Assembly: GCA_029624765.1 (NCBI GenBank)
Contig: JARSSO010000032.1
Coordinates: 1 to 64,000 of the forward strand
DNA: 64,000 nucleotides
Direction of reading: 5' to 3'
Source of the DNA: Candidatus Contendibacter sp.
Lineage (GTDB): Bacteria > Pseudomonadota > Gammaproteobacteria > Competibacterales > Competibacteraceae
The position numbers and the translations under genes are program-made. Of this stretch, positions 1-7,961 are shown piece after piece (position 1 is the stretch's first letter; each line of letters begins with the position of its first letter). The notes under the pieces were generated by a model that was given only the letters and a program-made list of their open reading frames with translations, made no database searches and was not told the DNA's origin.

Positions 1-52
1 GGTTGCCGGTATAGTCCAGTCAAACGCATTTACACAAAAAGATTGACAGGCT
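1..52. mobile_element. Possible terminus of an IS256-type insertion sequence (partial, window edge)
   Basis: At about position 52 homology to the transposase remnant stops abruptly. The flank, read on the minus strand, begins with a CCTGTCAA...TTTTTGTGTAA pattern that resembles terminal inverted repeats of IS256-family elements. No transposase or second end is inside the window, so the family call rests on the pattern alone. It would explain why the neighbouring transposase is truncated after its KESTR stretch and then runs through seven unrelated codons to a stop. Confidence 0.3.
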
Positions 53-631
53 CGCGGGTGCTCTCCTTGACCTGCGGCACGTCTTTCGGCCCCCACGCCC
101 ACATCCAGGCGTCCAGCACCCCCAAGGCCACCCCCGCCGGCGTCACCGCCAGGGTCGGATGCACGTACAACCCGTGCTGGGCGTCGTAACTGAGCCGGCC
201 CAGCCCGGTAATGCCCGGTTGACGGGTGAAATCCAGTTCCGTCGTGTCCTGAATGCACAACACCACCGGCTGGCCTTGCATCCGCTCGGCGGTCCGCTGG
301 GTATGGACCTCCAGGATCTCGCGCTACTCCACTGCCGGGTTGTCCAGCAACCGTTCGTCGGCGCTTCGCGCCGACGAACCCTCGTTGGAGCGACACGGCT
401 TCGCCGCTACGCCCGCTTGGGGTATCGCCTACTTCGTGCGCGATACCCACGCGCGGGTGTCGCTCAACTCGCGCCCCGATAGGCGGCTTTGGTCTCCGGC
501 CAGCCCCCGCAGGCCAGCGGGATACTCCCCGTCGGTTGCGCCGACAGATCATCGATCAGCTTAATCAACCGTTGGGTCCGCCGCGCATCCCCCAACTCCA
601 GCCCCTCAAACTCCTGCGCTGCCCAACTCAT
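30..631 (-). pseudogene. IS4/Tn5-like transposase, N-terminal remnant, disrupted
   Basis: The minus-strand reading from ATG at 631 gives the IS4/Tn5 transposase DNA-binding N-terminus: LGDARRTQRL, then ACGGWPETKAAYR. It resumes after an insertion as RLLDNPAVE, an in-frame TAG (324-326, probably a former Trp codon), and then the catalytic-core start around the first DDE aspartate (CIQDTTELDF). There are three lesions. A palindromic insert of about 125 bp (354-478) also shifts the frame, a nonsense codon follows, and the C-terminal half is missing beyond about position 52. The second and third catalytic acidic residues are absent, so it cannot be active. The downstream half could restart at the ATG at 281 but would give only 83 residues. 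Confidence 0.85.
354..478. repeat. Palindromic REP/MITE-like element inserted in the transposase remnant
   Basis: This stretch of about 125 bp interrupts a conserved transposase reading (TATCGG before it, TTGCTGGAC after it on the minus strand). A CCG on both sides may be a short target duplication. It is built of nested hairpins. Bases 354-378 form a perfect 11-bp stem with loop TTC. Bases 420-428 pair perfectly with 440-448 (GGGTATCGC/GCGATACCC). Bases 385-396 pair with 457-467 with one bulge. It has no coding capacity, and the organisation fits a non-autonomous palindromic element mobilised in trans. Confidence 0.65.
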
Positions 632-813
632 GTCACACTCCCATCAACTCATGAAAAATTATATATTAACAATGAGTTGGAAGTTGTGGGTAATCGGGTG
701 CTGTCAAACGGACGCAAGCCAACAGCTTCCGGGGTACCAAGGCATCACCTATAGTCGAACACGATTTCTGCTTCCTGGTTAGTTGAAGCTCTATTGACGG
801 GGTATATCTGTAA

Positions 814-975
814 ATCTTGGATCGATCAGAGCTCCGGCTGGCCTACCAAGCCTATGCCGAACGCGCCAGAGCCGAAGGCTGGGACCCACGTTCAGAAGCA
901 ACCTTCAGGCGCAAGGTGGCCCGCGAAGGGTTGTTGCTGCCTCGCCGCCGCCGGTTTGAGGCGTTCGATATCTAG
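814..975 (+). pseudogene. Short C-terminal gene remnant, unidentified
   Basis: An open frame follows a TAA at 811-813 and ends with TAG at 973-975. It encodes about 53 residues rich in Arg, Ala and Glu, including AYQAYAERARAEGWDP and LLLPRRRRFEAFDI. The composition is protein-like with GC-rich third positions, but there is no ATG and no ribosome site; only a TTG (817) could start it. The simplest reading is the surviving 3' end of a larger lost gene. I do not recognise the family. Confidence 0.3.
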
Positions 976-1030
976 CGCATTTGCGATACACAGCGTTGTT
1001 GTCATCGCCAGACTTTTTTCGCGCTATCCG

Positions 1031-1056
1031 CACCCCTTATCTAGGGGTGTTTTTTT
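1031..1056 (+). terminator. Rho-independent terminator
   Basis: A 7-bp perfect stem (CACCCCT 1031-1037 with AGGGGTG 1043-1049), a 5-base loop and seven consecutive T (1050-1056). It would end plus-strand transcripts entering from the remnant at 814-975. Confidence 0.75.
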
Positions 1057-1074
1057 GCCGTTCTGGTCATTTTG

Positions 1075-1115
1075 ATCACATGGTTTAAGAATTTCGATTT
1101 CTTAAACCATGTGAT
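1075..1115. repeat. 17-bp perfect inverted repeat
   Basis: The arms at 1075-1091 and 1099-1115 are perfect complements around a 7-base loop. They are unusually AT-rich (TGGTTTAAGAA core), and a degraded third copy of the right arm follows at about 1119-1136. There is no T-run, so it is not an obvious terminator. It may be an operator or the terminus of a mobile element. Confidence 0.6.
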
Positions 1116-1172
1116 TTTGATTCTTAAGTCAGGTGATCGTTTACAACCACCCGACCGAGGAGGGTAGTACCC

Positions 1173-1214
1173 AAAAAGTGCGCCGCCCGAAACTGAAGAT
1201 CATAAAAGGCGGCG
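1173..1214 (-). terminator. Probable terminator downstream of tRNA-Met
   Basis: On the minus strand a 7-bp GC stem (1208-1214 with 1181-1187, loop of 20) is followed by a T5 run (1177-1173). It lies directly downstream of the tRNA-Met gene. The long loop makes it only moderately convincing. Confidence 0.4.
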
Positions 1215-1230
1215 TAACTGCTTGATTGGG

Positions 1231-1307
1231 TGGTGGCTACGGGTGGACTTGAACCACCGACACCGGCATTATGAGTGCCGTGCTCTAACCGCCTGAGCTA
1301 CGTAGCC
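1231..1307 (-). tRNA. tRNA-Met (CAT), elongator
   Basis: A 77-nt cloverleaf with encoded CCA (TGG at 1231-1233 on the plus strand). The acceptor stem GGCTACG pairs with CGTAGCC, the anticodon stem CGGCA/TGCCG encloses the loop CTCATAA, so the anticodon is CAT. The intact 1:72 pair and the closeness to E. coli metT/U-type elongator sequence separate it from the initiator tRNA at 23.0 kb. A tRNA-Ile(CAT) precursor is the alternative but fits the body sequence less well. Confidence 0.93.
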
Positions 1308-1487
1308 ACGAAAAGAAAGGAGATAGAGGATACAACGGAATGAAATATTATGCGAATCAGTTGGCGAGGCGTCAAGAGCTATATGTCGTATTTTCAAGAC
1401 AAATCGAGTAGCCGCCCGAAAACAGGCGCGCAGCGCCAACCTCGGCCGGTCAAGCGGCGCTTCGCCGACCCTGGCTGTCCGCCTCCA

Positions 1488-2303
1488 TCAATCCTTGAAT
1501 CGCGGCTGCCGTTTCTGCATCGCCGCCGCAATCGCCTCGCGAGTATCGTTCGAAAGCAACATGGCAGCGTTCCAGGTCGCGATGTAGTCCAACCCGTCGG
1601 CAACGCCATGGTCGCGGCCATGGTTGAGCACCTGCTTGATGCCGCGCACCGTCAGCGGCGATTTGGCGGCGATGGCGGTGGCGATGGCGTGTACGCCGTC
1701 CCGCAGTTGCGCGGCGTCGACGTACACCCGGTTCACCAATCCCATTGTTTGCGCCTCGGCGGCGTCGAACTGGCGGGCAGTGAAGGCCAGTTCGCGCAAC
1801 CGGCCTTCGCCGATCAAGTACGGCAGGCGTTGCAGGCTGCCGACATCGGCGACGATGGCCAAATCCACTTCCTTCAACGAAAACGCGGCGTCGACGGTGG
1901 CGTAGCGCAGGTCGCAGGCGGCGATCAGATCCAGCCCGCCGCCGATGCACAAGCCGTGGATGGCGGCCAATACCGGTTTGCGGCAGGTTTCCAGCGCGGT
2001 GAACCCGGCCTGCAAGTCAAGAATGATCCGCCGCAACCGCTCTTCCTTGCGGCCAGGCTCCAGCTTCTCAACTGCGTCAAGCACCTCGCCCATCAACTCA
2101 AAGTCGATGCCGGCGCAAAAATGCCGACCCGCGCCGCTTAAGATCGCCACCCGCGCCTCGGGCGTTTCATCCACCCAGCGAAAAACCGCGCCGATTTCCC
2201 GCCACAGCGTTCCGTTCAGGGCGTTCGCCTTGTCGGGGCGGTTCAATTCGACGTGGGCGACGGCATCGGTCAGGGTGATGGTCAGGCAGGTAAATTGCGG
2301 CAT
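1488..2303 (-). CDS. Crotonase-family protein, Δ3,5-Δ2,4-dienoyl-CoA isomerase-like
   Basis: A 271-residue crotonase-fold protein acting on acyl-CoA thioesters. The oxyanion-hole segments are HFCAGID (about 61-67) and the HGLCIGGGLDL loop (116-126). Acidic residues D125, E145 and D153, in the context KEVD...ADVGSLQRLP, match the triad of mammalian ECH1 dienoyl-CoA isomerase in spacing (20 then 8 residues). Plain enoyl-CoA hydratases use two glutamates instead. The predicted role is double-bond shifting during β-oxidation of unsaturated fatty acids. The ATG at 2303 is preceded by GGAGAG. It lies 18 bp downstream of the CorA-like gene on the same strand and may be co-transcribed with it. Substrate range is inferred. 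Confidence 0.85.
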   Translation of the reverse strand: MPQFTCLTITLTDAVAHVELNRPDKANALNGTLWREIGAVFRWVDETPEARVAILSGAGRHFCAGIDFELMGEVLDAVEKLEPGRKEERLRRIILDLQAGFTALETCRKPVLAAIHGLCIGGGLDLIAACDLRYATVDAAFSLKEVDLAIVADVGSLQRLPYLIGEGRLRELAFTARQFDAAEAQTMGLVNRVYVDAAQLRDGVHAIATAIAAKSPLTVRGIKQVLNHGRDHGVADGLDYIATWNAAMLLSNDTREAIAAAMQKRQPRFKD

Positions 2304-2321
2304 GGCAGCTCTCCAGAGGAT

Positions 2322-3983
2322 TCAGTGGATCTCGCGCGGGCGCTTCCCCCAGACCCTGAACAGCACGCCAAGCTTGTCGCGCCAGGTCAGCCGCTCGTCC
2401 GCCAGGGCCTCCAGAAAATCCGACAATACCTTGGACTTGGCCACGCCGTAGAACACCAGAAGGACGCTCGGAATCAGGACCGCGATCAGGATCAGCGCCT
2501 TGACCCAGCCAGGGTGACTGGCCTCGTCGAACAGGTTCATGCCCAGGAAGCCGGTCGAGACGGTGGCGATCAAGCCCAGCGTGGTGACCACGGTCAGCCG
2601 CACCACGGTATTGGCCTGCCGCCGCAAGCCGTCGCTGTCCAGATAGTGCTCCATTTCCTTGACTGCCTCGCTGACGTCCCGGTAAATCCGGTCGGTGTCG
2701 AGATGTCCGGTCAGCATCCGGAACAAGTCCTTGGCCTGCGCCTGGTTGGAAACCTCGTGGAACCAGTAACGGTGGGTGAAGCGCAGGAAAGTTTCGAAGA
2801 TTCGGCGAATTTCCCGCTTGAACGTTTTGACCGAATCCACGTCCCGGATGTCGAGTTGGCTAATCGCCGTCACCAGCCATTCCGAAAACAACATGAGGGT
2901 GGCCTTGTGGAAATGGGCAATCAGGTTGACCAGGAAATACTGATGGCGAAACTGGCCCAGCAAGCCGGTTTCCGCATCGGTGAAGAACTGATCATGGGCC
3001 TGGCCAACCATGACGAAGGCGTGGCCGCAACACAGATAGCGGCTGCCGAGCATCGGATCGGTGGGACTCCAGAATTTGTCGTAGCAATATTTCCGCTCGA
3101 AATGCGCCAGTTCCCGTTCGGAATAGGGCAGGGTATTGGAAGGCCCTGGACGGGTGATCAGGGCCAGGCGCGCGAAATCGCCACGGGTCAGCATCCTCGG
3201 GTCGTCGAAGCTGAGGTAGGCCAGCAGCGGCATGCGGTGGTATTCGATCTGCCGGTAGCGAACGACGCCCTCGCGGTCGGAATGGTACAGGGCCAGCGGC
3301 CGCAGCAGATAATCCCAATGCGCGGCAACGTTGGGGGAACGATGCCGGCAGACGAAATTGAGGTATTTGCGTCGGTTCTCGTAGTCGGACACCGCCAGCG
3401 TCTCGCCCGTCGCCGCCAGCCACTCCACCCGGCGCGGGCATTGTCCACCCTGGCCGTTGGCCTCCCAGAACGCCGGATAGGCCCGCCCCAGCTTGAACAA
3501 GACATCCTGGGCCAGCGGTAGCGGCAGGTCCCTGGCGAAGAATTCCACCGCCAGGATGATGATGTCGATGTCGTAGAAAAAATAGAGATCGACATGGGCC
3601 ACATCGAACACCAACGGCGGCGATTGCTCGTCGAGCACCACCCGCATCCGAGCGACATCCCGGCGACGATAAACGCGGATCGGCGACTTGCCGTAGCCCG
3701 CCGGACCTTCGCGGCCTGTCCCCTCCCCATAGAGAAAGCGTTGCACGTAAGGCAGGAAGGTGATGAATTCCTTGTAGTGCCGCTCCTGGAAATCATCGGG
3801 ATCGCCGAACTCATCCGCCACTTCCCGCCAGGGACACCGCTCGCCCATGGCTTCCAGCAGTTCCCAGTATTTTGAAATGTGCGGTTCCCGCACCCGAGCG
3901 TGCATCACCTGCAGGGGCCACAACAGGATCTGCCGGAAATGACGGACCAAGGGAGATGTGTGGTTTTTAGCGGCATCGCTCAC
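2322..3983 (-). CDS. CorA-like (2-TM-GxN) cation transport protein with long N-terminal domain
   Basis: A 553-residue protein. The C-terminus has two hydrophobic helices (about 460-480 and 494-513), and the diagnostic GMN triplet of CorA Mg2+ channels sits at 481-483 (TGFLGMNLF). The tail after the second helix is basic and cytosolic. The N-terminal part of roughly 450 residues is much longer than in E. coli CorA (316 aa in total) and shows no motif I can name, so it may be a distinct regulatory cytoplasmic funnel. The start is GTG at 3983, with a GAGG about 10 bases upstream. Divalent-cation transport is inferred from the GMN-helix architecture; the actual ion is unknown. Confidence 0.75.
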   Translation of the reverse strand: MSDAAKNHTSPLVRHFRQILLWPLQVMHARVREPHISKYWELLEAMGERCPWREVADEFGDPDDFQERHYKEFITFLPYVQRFLYGEGTGREGPAGYGKSPIRVYRRRDVARMRVVLDEQSPPLVFDVAHVDLYFFYDIDIIILAVEFFARDLPLPLAQDVLFKLGRAYPAFWEANGQGGQCPRRVEWLAATGETLAVSDYENRRKYLNFVCRHRSPNVAAHWDYLLRPLALYHSDREGVVRYRQIEYHRMPLLAYLSFDDPRMLTRGDFARLALITRPGPSNTLPYSERELAHFERKYCYDKFWSPTDPMLGSRYLCCGHAFVMVGQAHDQFFTDAETGLLGQFRHQYFLVNLIAHFHKATLMLFSEWLVTAISQLDIRDVDSVKTFKREIRRIFETFLRFTHRYWFHEVSNQAQAKDLFRMLTGHLDTDRIYRDVSEAVKEMEHYLDSDGLRRQANTVVRLTVVTTLGLIATVSTGFLGMNLFDEASHPGWVKALILIAVLIPSVLLVFYGVAKSKVLSDFLEALADERLTWRDKLGVLFRVWGKRPREIH

Positions 3984-4324
3984 GGGGTTGCATCCTCGCT
4001 GGTCCCCCTGCGGGGGCGCTTCAGGTGTTCAGGCCAGGATTTCGAGACTTTCCAAGATGGTTCCGGCCAACGGCGTTCGGTTACTCTAATCGGCTGTCGG
4101 CAAAATGAGAATTGCCGCGCGCGCCAAGGTAGTCTGGCTCTGGCATGGGCGCGGGCGAATCTGGTAAGTTAGTGATTATCGGTCGTCATCGCTTCGTCCC
4201 CCATCGTGCGTCCACATTCCCGTCCACCACCGTTTGCGATTTTTCTGGTTGACGTTCGCAACCCGAACCCCGCAGCGCGGTCTTCATTCAAAGTTCGAAC
4301 CGGTTTATCCAAACCTCGCGCTCC
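3984..4324. other. Intergenic region between divergent corA-like gene and rnf operon
   Basis: 341 bp that must carry both promoters. A TTGACG (4249-4254) could be a -35 box for rnfA, but I see no matching -10. No terminator, RNA gene or plausible small gene is visible. Confidence 0.4.
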
Positions 4325-4906
4325 ATGAAAGAGTATGCCCTGATCCTGATCGGGACCATCCTGGTCAACAACTACGTTCTGGTGAAGTTCCTGGGCTTGT
4401 GCCCGTTCCTGGGGGTTTCCCGCAAGCTGGAGACCGCCATGGGCATGGGGCTGGCGACCACCTTCGTGCTTACCCTGTCGTCGGTTTGCGCCTATCTGAC
4501 CGATCATTACCTACTGATTCCGCTGGGGCTGGAATACCTGCGCACCATCGCCTTCATTCTGGTCATCGCCGTGGTGGTGCAGTTCACCGAGATGGTGGTG
4601 CATAAAACCAGTCCCGTGTTGTATCAGGCCCTGGGTATTTATCTGCCGCTGATCACCACCAATTGCGCGGTGCTGGCGGCGGCGTTGCTGAACGTGCAGG
4701 AACGGCACGATTTCATCGCGTCCGCGCTGTACGGCTTTGGCGCGGCGGTCGGATTTTCGCTGGTGATGGTGCTGTTCGCGGCCATGCGCGAACGGATCGT
4801 GGCGGCGGACGTGCCCGTGCATTTTCGCGGGCCGGCCATCACCCTGATTACGGCGGGCCTGATGTCCCTGGCGTTCATGGGCTTTTCTGGCTTGGTCAGA
4901 GGTTGA
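4325..4906 (+). CDS. rnfA: Ion-translocating oxidoreductase complex subunit RnfA
   Basis: A 193-residue integral membrane protein with six predicted helices, the usual length of RnfA/RsxA. It opens with [19 protein letters not shown] and has the [10 protein letters not shown] segment; the two conserved cysteine-containing half-helices are where RnfA/RnfE share the membrane iron-sulfur site. The Rnf complex moves electrons between ferredoxin and NAD while pumping Na+ or H+; in E. coli the same complex (Rsx) also keeps SoxR reduced. It is the first gene of rnfABCDGE and is followed by rnfB after 5 bp. Confidence 0.97.
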   Translation: MKEYALILIGTILVNNYVLVKFLGLCPFLGVSRKLETAMGMGLATTFVLTLSSVCAYLTDHYLLIPLGLEYLRTIAFILVIAVVVQFTEMVVHKTSPVLYQALGIYLPLITTNCAVLAAALLNVQERHDFIASALYGFGAAVGFSLVMVLFAAMRERIVAADVPVHFRGPAITLITAGLMSLAFMGFSGLVRG

Positions 4907-4911
4907 AACAA

Positions 4912-5463
4912 ATGGTTATCGCTGTTCTTGCGCTGAGCGCGCTGGCGGGTGCGTCGGGTCTGTTGCTGGGTTTCGCCGCGATTCGCTTCAAGGTCGAGGG
5001 CAATCCCATCGTCGAGAAAATCGACGCCGTCCTGCCGCAGACCCAATGTGGCCAATGCGGCTACGCCGGTTGCCGGCCCTACGCCGAGGCCATCGCCGCC
5101 GGCGAGGCCGAGATCAATCTGTGTCCGCCGGGTGGCGCGAACGGCGTCGCGGCCTTGGCCGATCTGCTGGGCCGTGATCCGCCGCCGCCCAACGCCGACG
5201 ATGGCATGGAGAAGCCGAAAATGGTAGCGGTCATCGACGAGCAAAGTTGCATCGGCTGCACGCTCTGCATCCAGGCTTGCCCGGTGGACGCGATTCTCGG
5301 CGCGGCCAAGCACATGCACACGGTCATCGCCCGCGAGTGCACCGGCTGCGAGCTGTGCGTGGCGCCCTGCCCGGTGGACTGCATCCACATGACGCCGGTC
5401 GCGGAAACCATCACGACCTGGAAATGGGCCTGTCCCGGCGCCGCCGTCCGGGCCGTCGCATGA
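4912..5463 (+). CDS. rnfB: Rnf complex iron-sulfur subunit RnfB
   Basis: 183 residues. An N-terminal membrane anchor (1-22) is followed by a four-Cys Fe-S motif (C46, C49, C54, C71, in CGQCGYAGC) and two tandem ferredoxin 4Fe-4S motifs ([12 protein letters not shown] and [12 protein letters not shown]). It is the ferredoxin-facing entry subunit that hands electrons to the membrane part. ATG 4912 was chosen because the membrane anchor begins immediately there and it follows rnfA by 5 bp; upstream in-frame starts lie inside rnfA. Its stop overlaps the rnfC start (ATGA at 5460-5463). Confidence 0.97.
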   Translation: MVIAVLALSALAGASGLLLGFAAIRFKVEGNPIVEKIDAVLPQTQCGQCGYAGCRPYAEAIAAGEAEINLCPPGGANGVAALADLLGRDPPPPNADDGMEKPKMVAVIDEQSCIGCTLCIQACPVDAILGAAKHMHTVIARECTGCELCVAPCPVDCIHMTPVAETITTWKWACPGAAVRAVA

Positions 5464-6932
5464 GCCGGCTGTTCTCGTTTCACGGTGGCCTGAAGACCGT
5501 CCGCCACAAGACCGAATCCAACACGTTCCCCATTGAACCCGGCCCGTTGCCGCGCTGGCTGGTGATTCCGCTGCGCCAGCACATGGGCAATTCCGCCAAG
5601 CCCGTCGTCCAGCCCGGCGACCGGGTGTTGAAGGGCCAGATGATCGGCCAGCCCGACGGTTACATCAGCGCCGCCATCCATGCGCCGAGTTCCGGAGTGG
5701 TGGCGGCGGTGGATTTGCGGCCAGTCCCGCATCCCTCCGGCCTTGCGGATCTGTGTGTAACCATCGAGACCGACGGCGAGGACCGCTGGATCGAGCGCGA
5801 ACCGGTGGATTACCGCCGGCTGCATCCCAGCGATCTGCGCAACCTGATTCGCAGTGCTGGCGTGGTGGGTTTGGGCGGGGCGGTGTTTCCCAGCGCGGTC
5901 AAGCTCAATCCGGGCGGCCATTGCGAACGGGTGGATGCCCTGATCCTGAACGGGGCCGAGTGCGAGCCGTGGATCACCTGCGATGATCGGATCATGCGCG
6001 AGCGGGCAGTGGAGATCGTCGCCGGCCTGACGATCATGGCGCACCTGCTGGAGCCGCGCGAGGTACTCATCGGCATCGAGGACGACAAGCCGGAAGCCAT
6101 CGCCGCCATGACCGCCGCCTGCGCCGGAACCGGTTACGCGGTGCGGGCCGTGCCGACCCGCTATCCCAGCGGCAGCGTCAAGCAACTCATCCTGTTGTTG
6201 ACCGGCCGGGAGATACCGGAGCAGGGTTTGCCCCTCGACATCGGCGTCCAGTGCTTCAACGTCGCCACCGCCCATACCGTCCATCGCGCCATCGCCCACG
6301 GCGAGCCGGTGCTGTCCCGAATCGTCACCGTCACCGGCCACGTCCATCGTCCGCGCAATATCGACGCCCTGCTGGGCACGAGTTTCGCCGATCTGATCGC
6401 CCAGTGCGGCGGTTATCGGGATAGCGTCGAGCGGCTGATCATGGGCGGGCCGATGATGGGTTTCGCCCTGCACAACGACGACGTGCCGGTGACCAAGGCG
6501 ACCAACTGCATCCTCGCCGCCAGCGCCGAGCAGTTGACGCCGGAGCAGCCGGCCATGCCGTGCATCCGCTGCGGGGCCTGCGTGGATGCCTGCCCGGCCA
6601 ACCTGTTGCCGCAGCAGTTGTACTGGTTCGCCCGCGCCAAGGAATTCGACAAGGCGCGCGATCATCATTTGTTCAGCTGCATTGAGTGTGGCTGTTGCAG
6701 CTACGTCTGTCCCAGCCGTATCCCACTGGTGCAGTACTACCGCTATGCCAAGAACGAAATCTGGGCGCGGGAACAGGAGAAGGAGAAAGCCGAGCTGGCC
6801 CGACAACGGCATCAGGCCCGCCAGGAGCGGCTGGAGCGCGAGAAGCAGGAGCGGGAAGCCAAGCTGCGCCAGAAAGCGCCGCCGCGCGCCGCTGCGGAAA
6901 CCGGGGCCGAAACCACCGGCGGGGCAGGGTAG
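5460..6932 (+). CDS. rnfC: Rnf complex subunit RnfC
   Basis: A 490-residue peripheral cytosolic subunit. An N-terminal barrel-like region ([17 protein letters not shown]) precedes the NADH/FMN-binding Complex I 51-kDa-like fold ([25 protein letters not shown]). Two 4Fe-4S motifs follow, starting at C368 ([12 protein letters not shown]) and C407 ([12 protein letters not shown]). The end is a charged helix rich in Glu, Lys, Arg and Gln (about 440-475). It lacks the very long Ala/Lys repeat tail of E. coli RsxC (740 aa). The start overlaps the rnfB stop (ATGA), implying translational coupling. Confidence 0.97.
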   Translation: MSRLFSFHGGLKTVRHKTESNTFPIEPGPLPRWLVIPLRQHMGNSAKPVVQPGDRVLKGQMIGQPDGYISAAIHAPSSGVVAAVDLRPVPHPSGLADLCVTIETDGEDRWIEREPVDYRRLHPSDLRNLIRSAGVVGLGGAVFPSAVKLNPGGHCERVDALILNGAECEPWITCDDRIMRERAVEIVAGLTIMAHLLEPREVLIGIEDDKPEAIAAMTAACAGTGYAVRAVPTRYPSGSVKQLILLLTGREIPEQGLPLDIGVQCFNVATAHTVHRAIAHGEPVLSRIVTVTGHVHRPRNIDALLGTSFADLIAQCGGYRDSVERLIMGGPMMGFALHNDDVPVTKATNCILAASAEQLTPEQPAMPCIRCGACVDACPANLLPQQLYWFARAKEFDKARDHHLFSCIECGCCSYVCPSRIPLVQYYRYAKNEIWAREQEKEKAELARQRHQARQERLEREKQEREAKLRQKAPPRAAAETGAETTGGAG

Positions 6933-6935
6933 GCG

Positions 6936-7961
6936 ATGATGCGCTTCCAGGCCGTAACCTCGCCTCATGTCTTGCTCGAAACCAGCGTCGGCCAGGTCAT
7001 GCGCCGGGTTCTGTACGCCATGCTGCCCGGCATTGCCGCGCTGGTCTGGTTCTTCGGCTGGGGCGTGCTGGTCAATCTGGTCATCGCCACCGCCGTGGCC
7101 CTGGTCGCCGAGGCGGCGATGCTGGCGGCGCGCGGCAAGCCGTTGGCGCCGCTGGGAGATTCCAGCGCGGTGGTCACGGCCTGGCTGCTGGCGGTGGCGC
7201 TGCCGCCGCTGGCGCCGTGGTGGTTGACGACCATCGGCGTGCTCTCCGCCATCGTGGTTGCCAAGCATCTGTATGGCGGGCTGGGCTACAACCCGTTCAA
7301 TCCGGCGATGGTGGGCTACGTGGTGTTGCTGATCTCGTTTCCACGCGAGATGAGCACCTGGCTGATCCCGCGCGGCGTCGGACAGGCCCATGCCTTGACC
7401 CTGGCGGAAACGCTGCGGGCCATTTTCGTGAGCACGCCCGTGGTGGACGCGCTGACCGGCGCGACCCCGCTGGACGTGCTGCGCACCAAGATGGGCTTGG
7501 GATTCAGCGTGGCCGAGATTCGCAACAGCCCCGTGTTCGGACTGGTGTCCGGCCACGGCTGGGAATGGGCGGTGCTGGGCTTTCTGGCCGGTGGGTTGTG
7601 GCTGATTTACACGCGCGCCGCCGATTGGCGAATTCCAACCGGGATGCTGGGCGGGCTGGCGCTGATTTCGACCGTGTTCTATCTGATCAATCCCCAAAAG
7701 TACGCGCCGCCCTGGTTTCATCTGTGGAGCGGCGCGGCGATTTTTGGCGCGTTCTTCATCGCCACCGATCCAGTCACCGCCAGCGCCACTCCGCGTGGCC
7801 GACTGATTTATGGGGCGGGGATCGGCGTCCTGGTCTATATCATTCGCGCGTTCGGCGGCTATCCCGACGGCGTGGCGTTCTCGGTGCTGCTGATGAACAT
7901 CGCCGCGCCCACCATCGATCTTTACACCCCGCCCCGGGTCTTTGGAGCGCGGCGGGGATGA
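6936..7961 (+). CDS. rnfD: Rnf complex membrane flavoprotein subunit RnfD
   Basis: 341 residues with about nine hydrophobic helices. The covalent-FMN motif is DALTGATPLDV; the threonine at 177 is the expected phosphoester-linked flavin site (S/T-G-A-T). YNPFNPAMVGY is a second conserved family segment. It belongs to the NqrB/RnfD family and carries electrons through the membrane in concert with RnfG. Either ATG 6936 or the adjacent ATG 6939 may be used. The end overlaps the rnfG start (ATGA at 7958-7961). Confidence 0.96.
   Translation: MMRFQAVTSPHVLLETSVGQVMRRVLYAMLPGIAALVWFFGWGVLVNLVIATAVALVAEAAMLAARGKPLAPLGDSSAVVTAWLLAVALPPLAPWWLTTIGVLSAIVVAKHLYGGLGYNPFNPAMVGYVVLLISFPREMSTWLIPRGVGQAHALTLAETLRAIFVSTPVVDALTGATPLDVLRTKMGLGFSVAEIRNSPVFGLVSGHGWEWAVLGFLAGGLWLIYTRAADWRIPTGMLGGLALISTVFYLINPQKYAPPWFHLWSGAAIFGAFFIATDPVTASATPRGRLIYGAGIGVLVYIIRAFGGYPDGVAFSVLLMNIAAPTIDLYTPPRVFGARRG

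Larger units (their letters stand above)
632..1230. other. Non-coding/decayed region between IS remnant and tRNA-Met
   Basis: No convincing intact gene is present. It holds an AT-rich stretch around 650-720, a short reading frame that looks like a gene tail (814-975), a rho-independent terminator (1031-1056), a 17-bp perfect inverted repeat (1075-1115) and a probable terminator for the tRNA (1173-1214). Base composition changes sharply along it, as in a junction assembled from several insertions. Confidence 0.6.

Noticed and set aside
1231..1307. tRNA-Met as an attachment site of an integrated island
   Set aside because: No integrase and no direct repeat of the tRNA 3' end were seen in the window; only decayed IS material is present.
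4249..4254. TTGACG as the -35 box of the rnf promoter
   Set aside because: No acceptable -10 hexamer lies 15-19 bp downstream, so I mention it only in the description of the gap.
5079..7721. Very long open frame antisense to rnfB-rnfC-rnfD (880 codons)
   Set aside because: The composition is His/Gln/Arg/Gly-rich shadow coding caused by GC-rich third positions of the true genes; no family resemblance and no ribosome site. Similar long shadows at 9454-11106, 17753-19801, 37388-39373 and 20451-22649 were rejected for the same reason.
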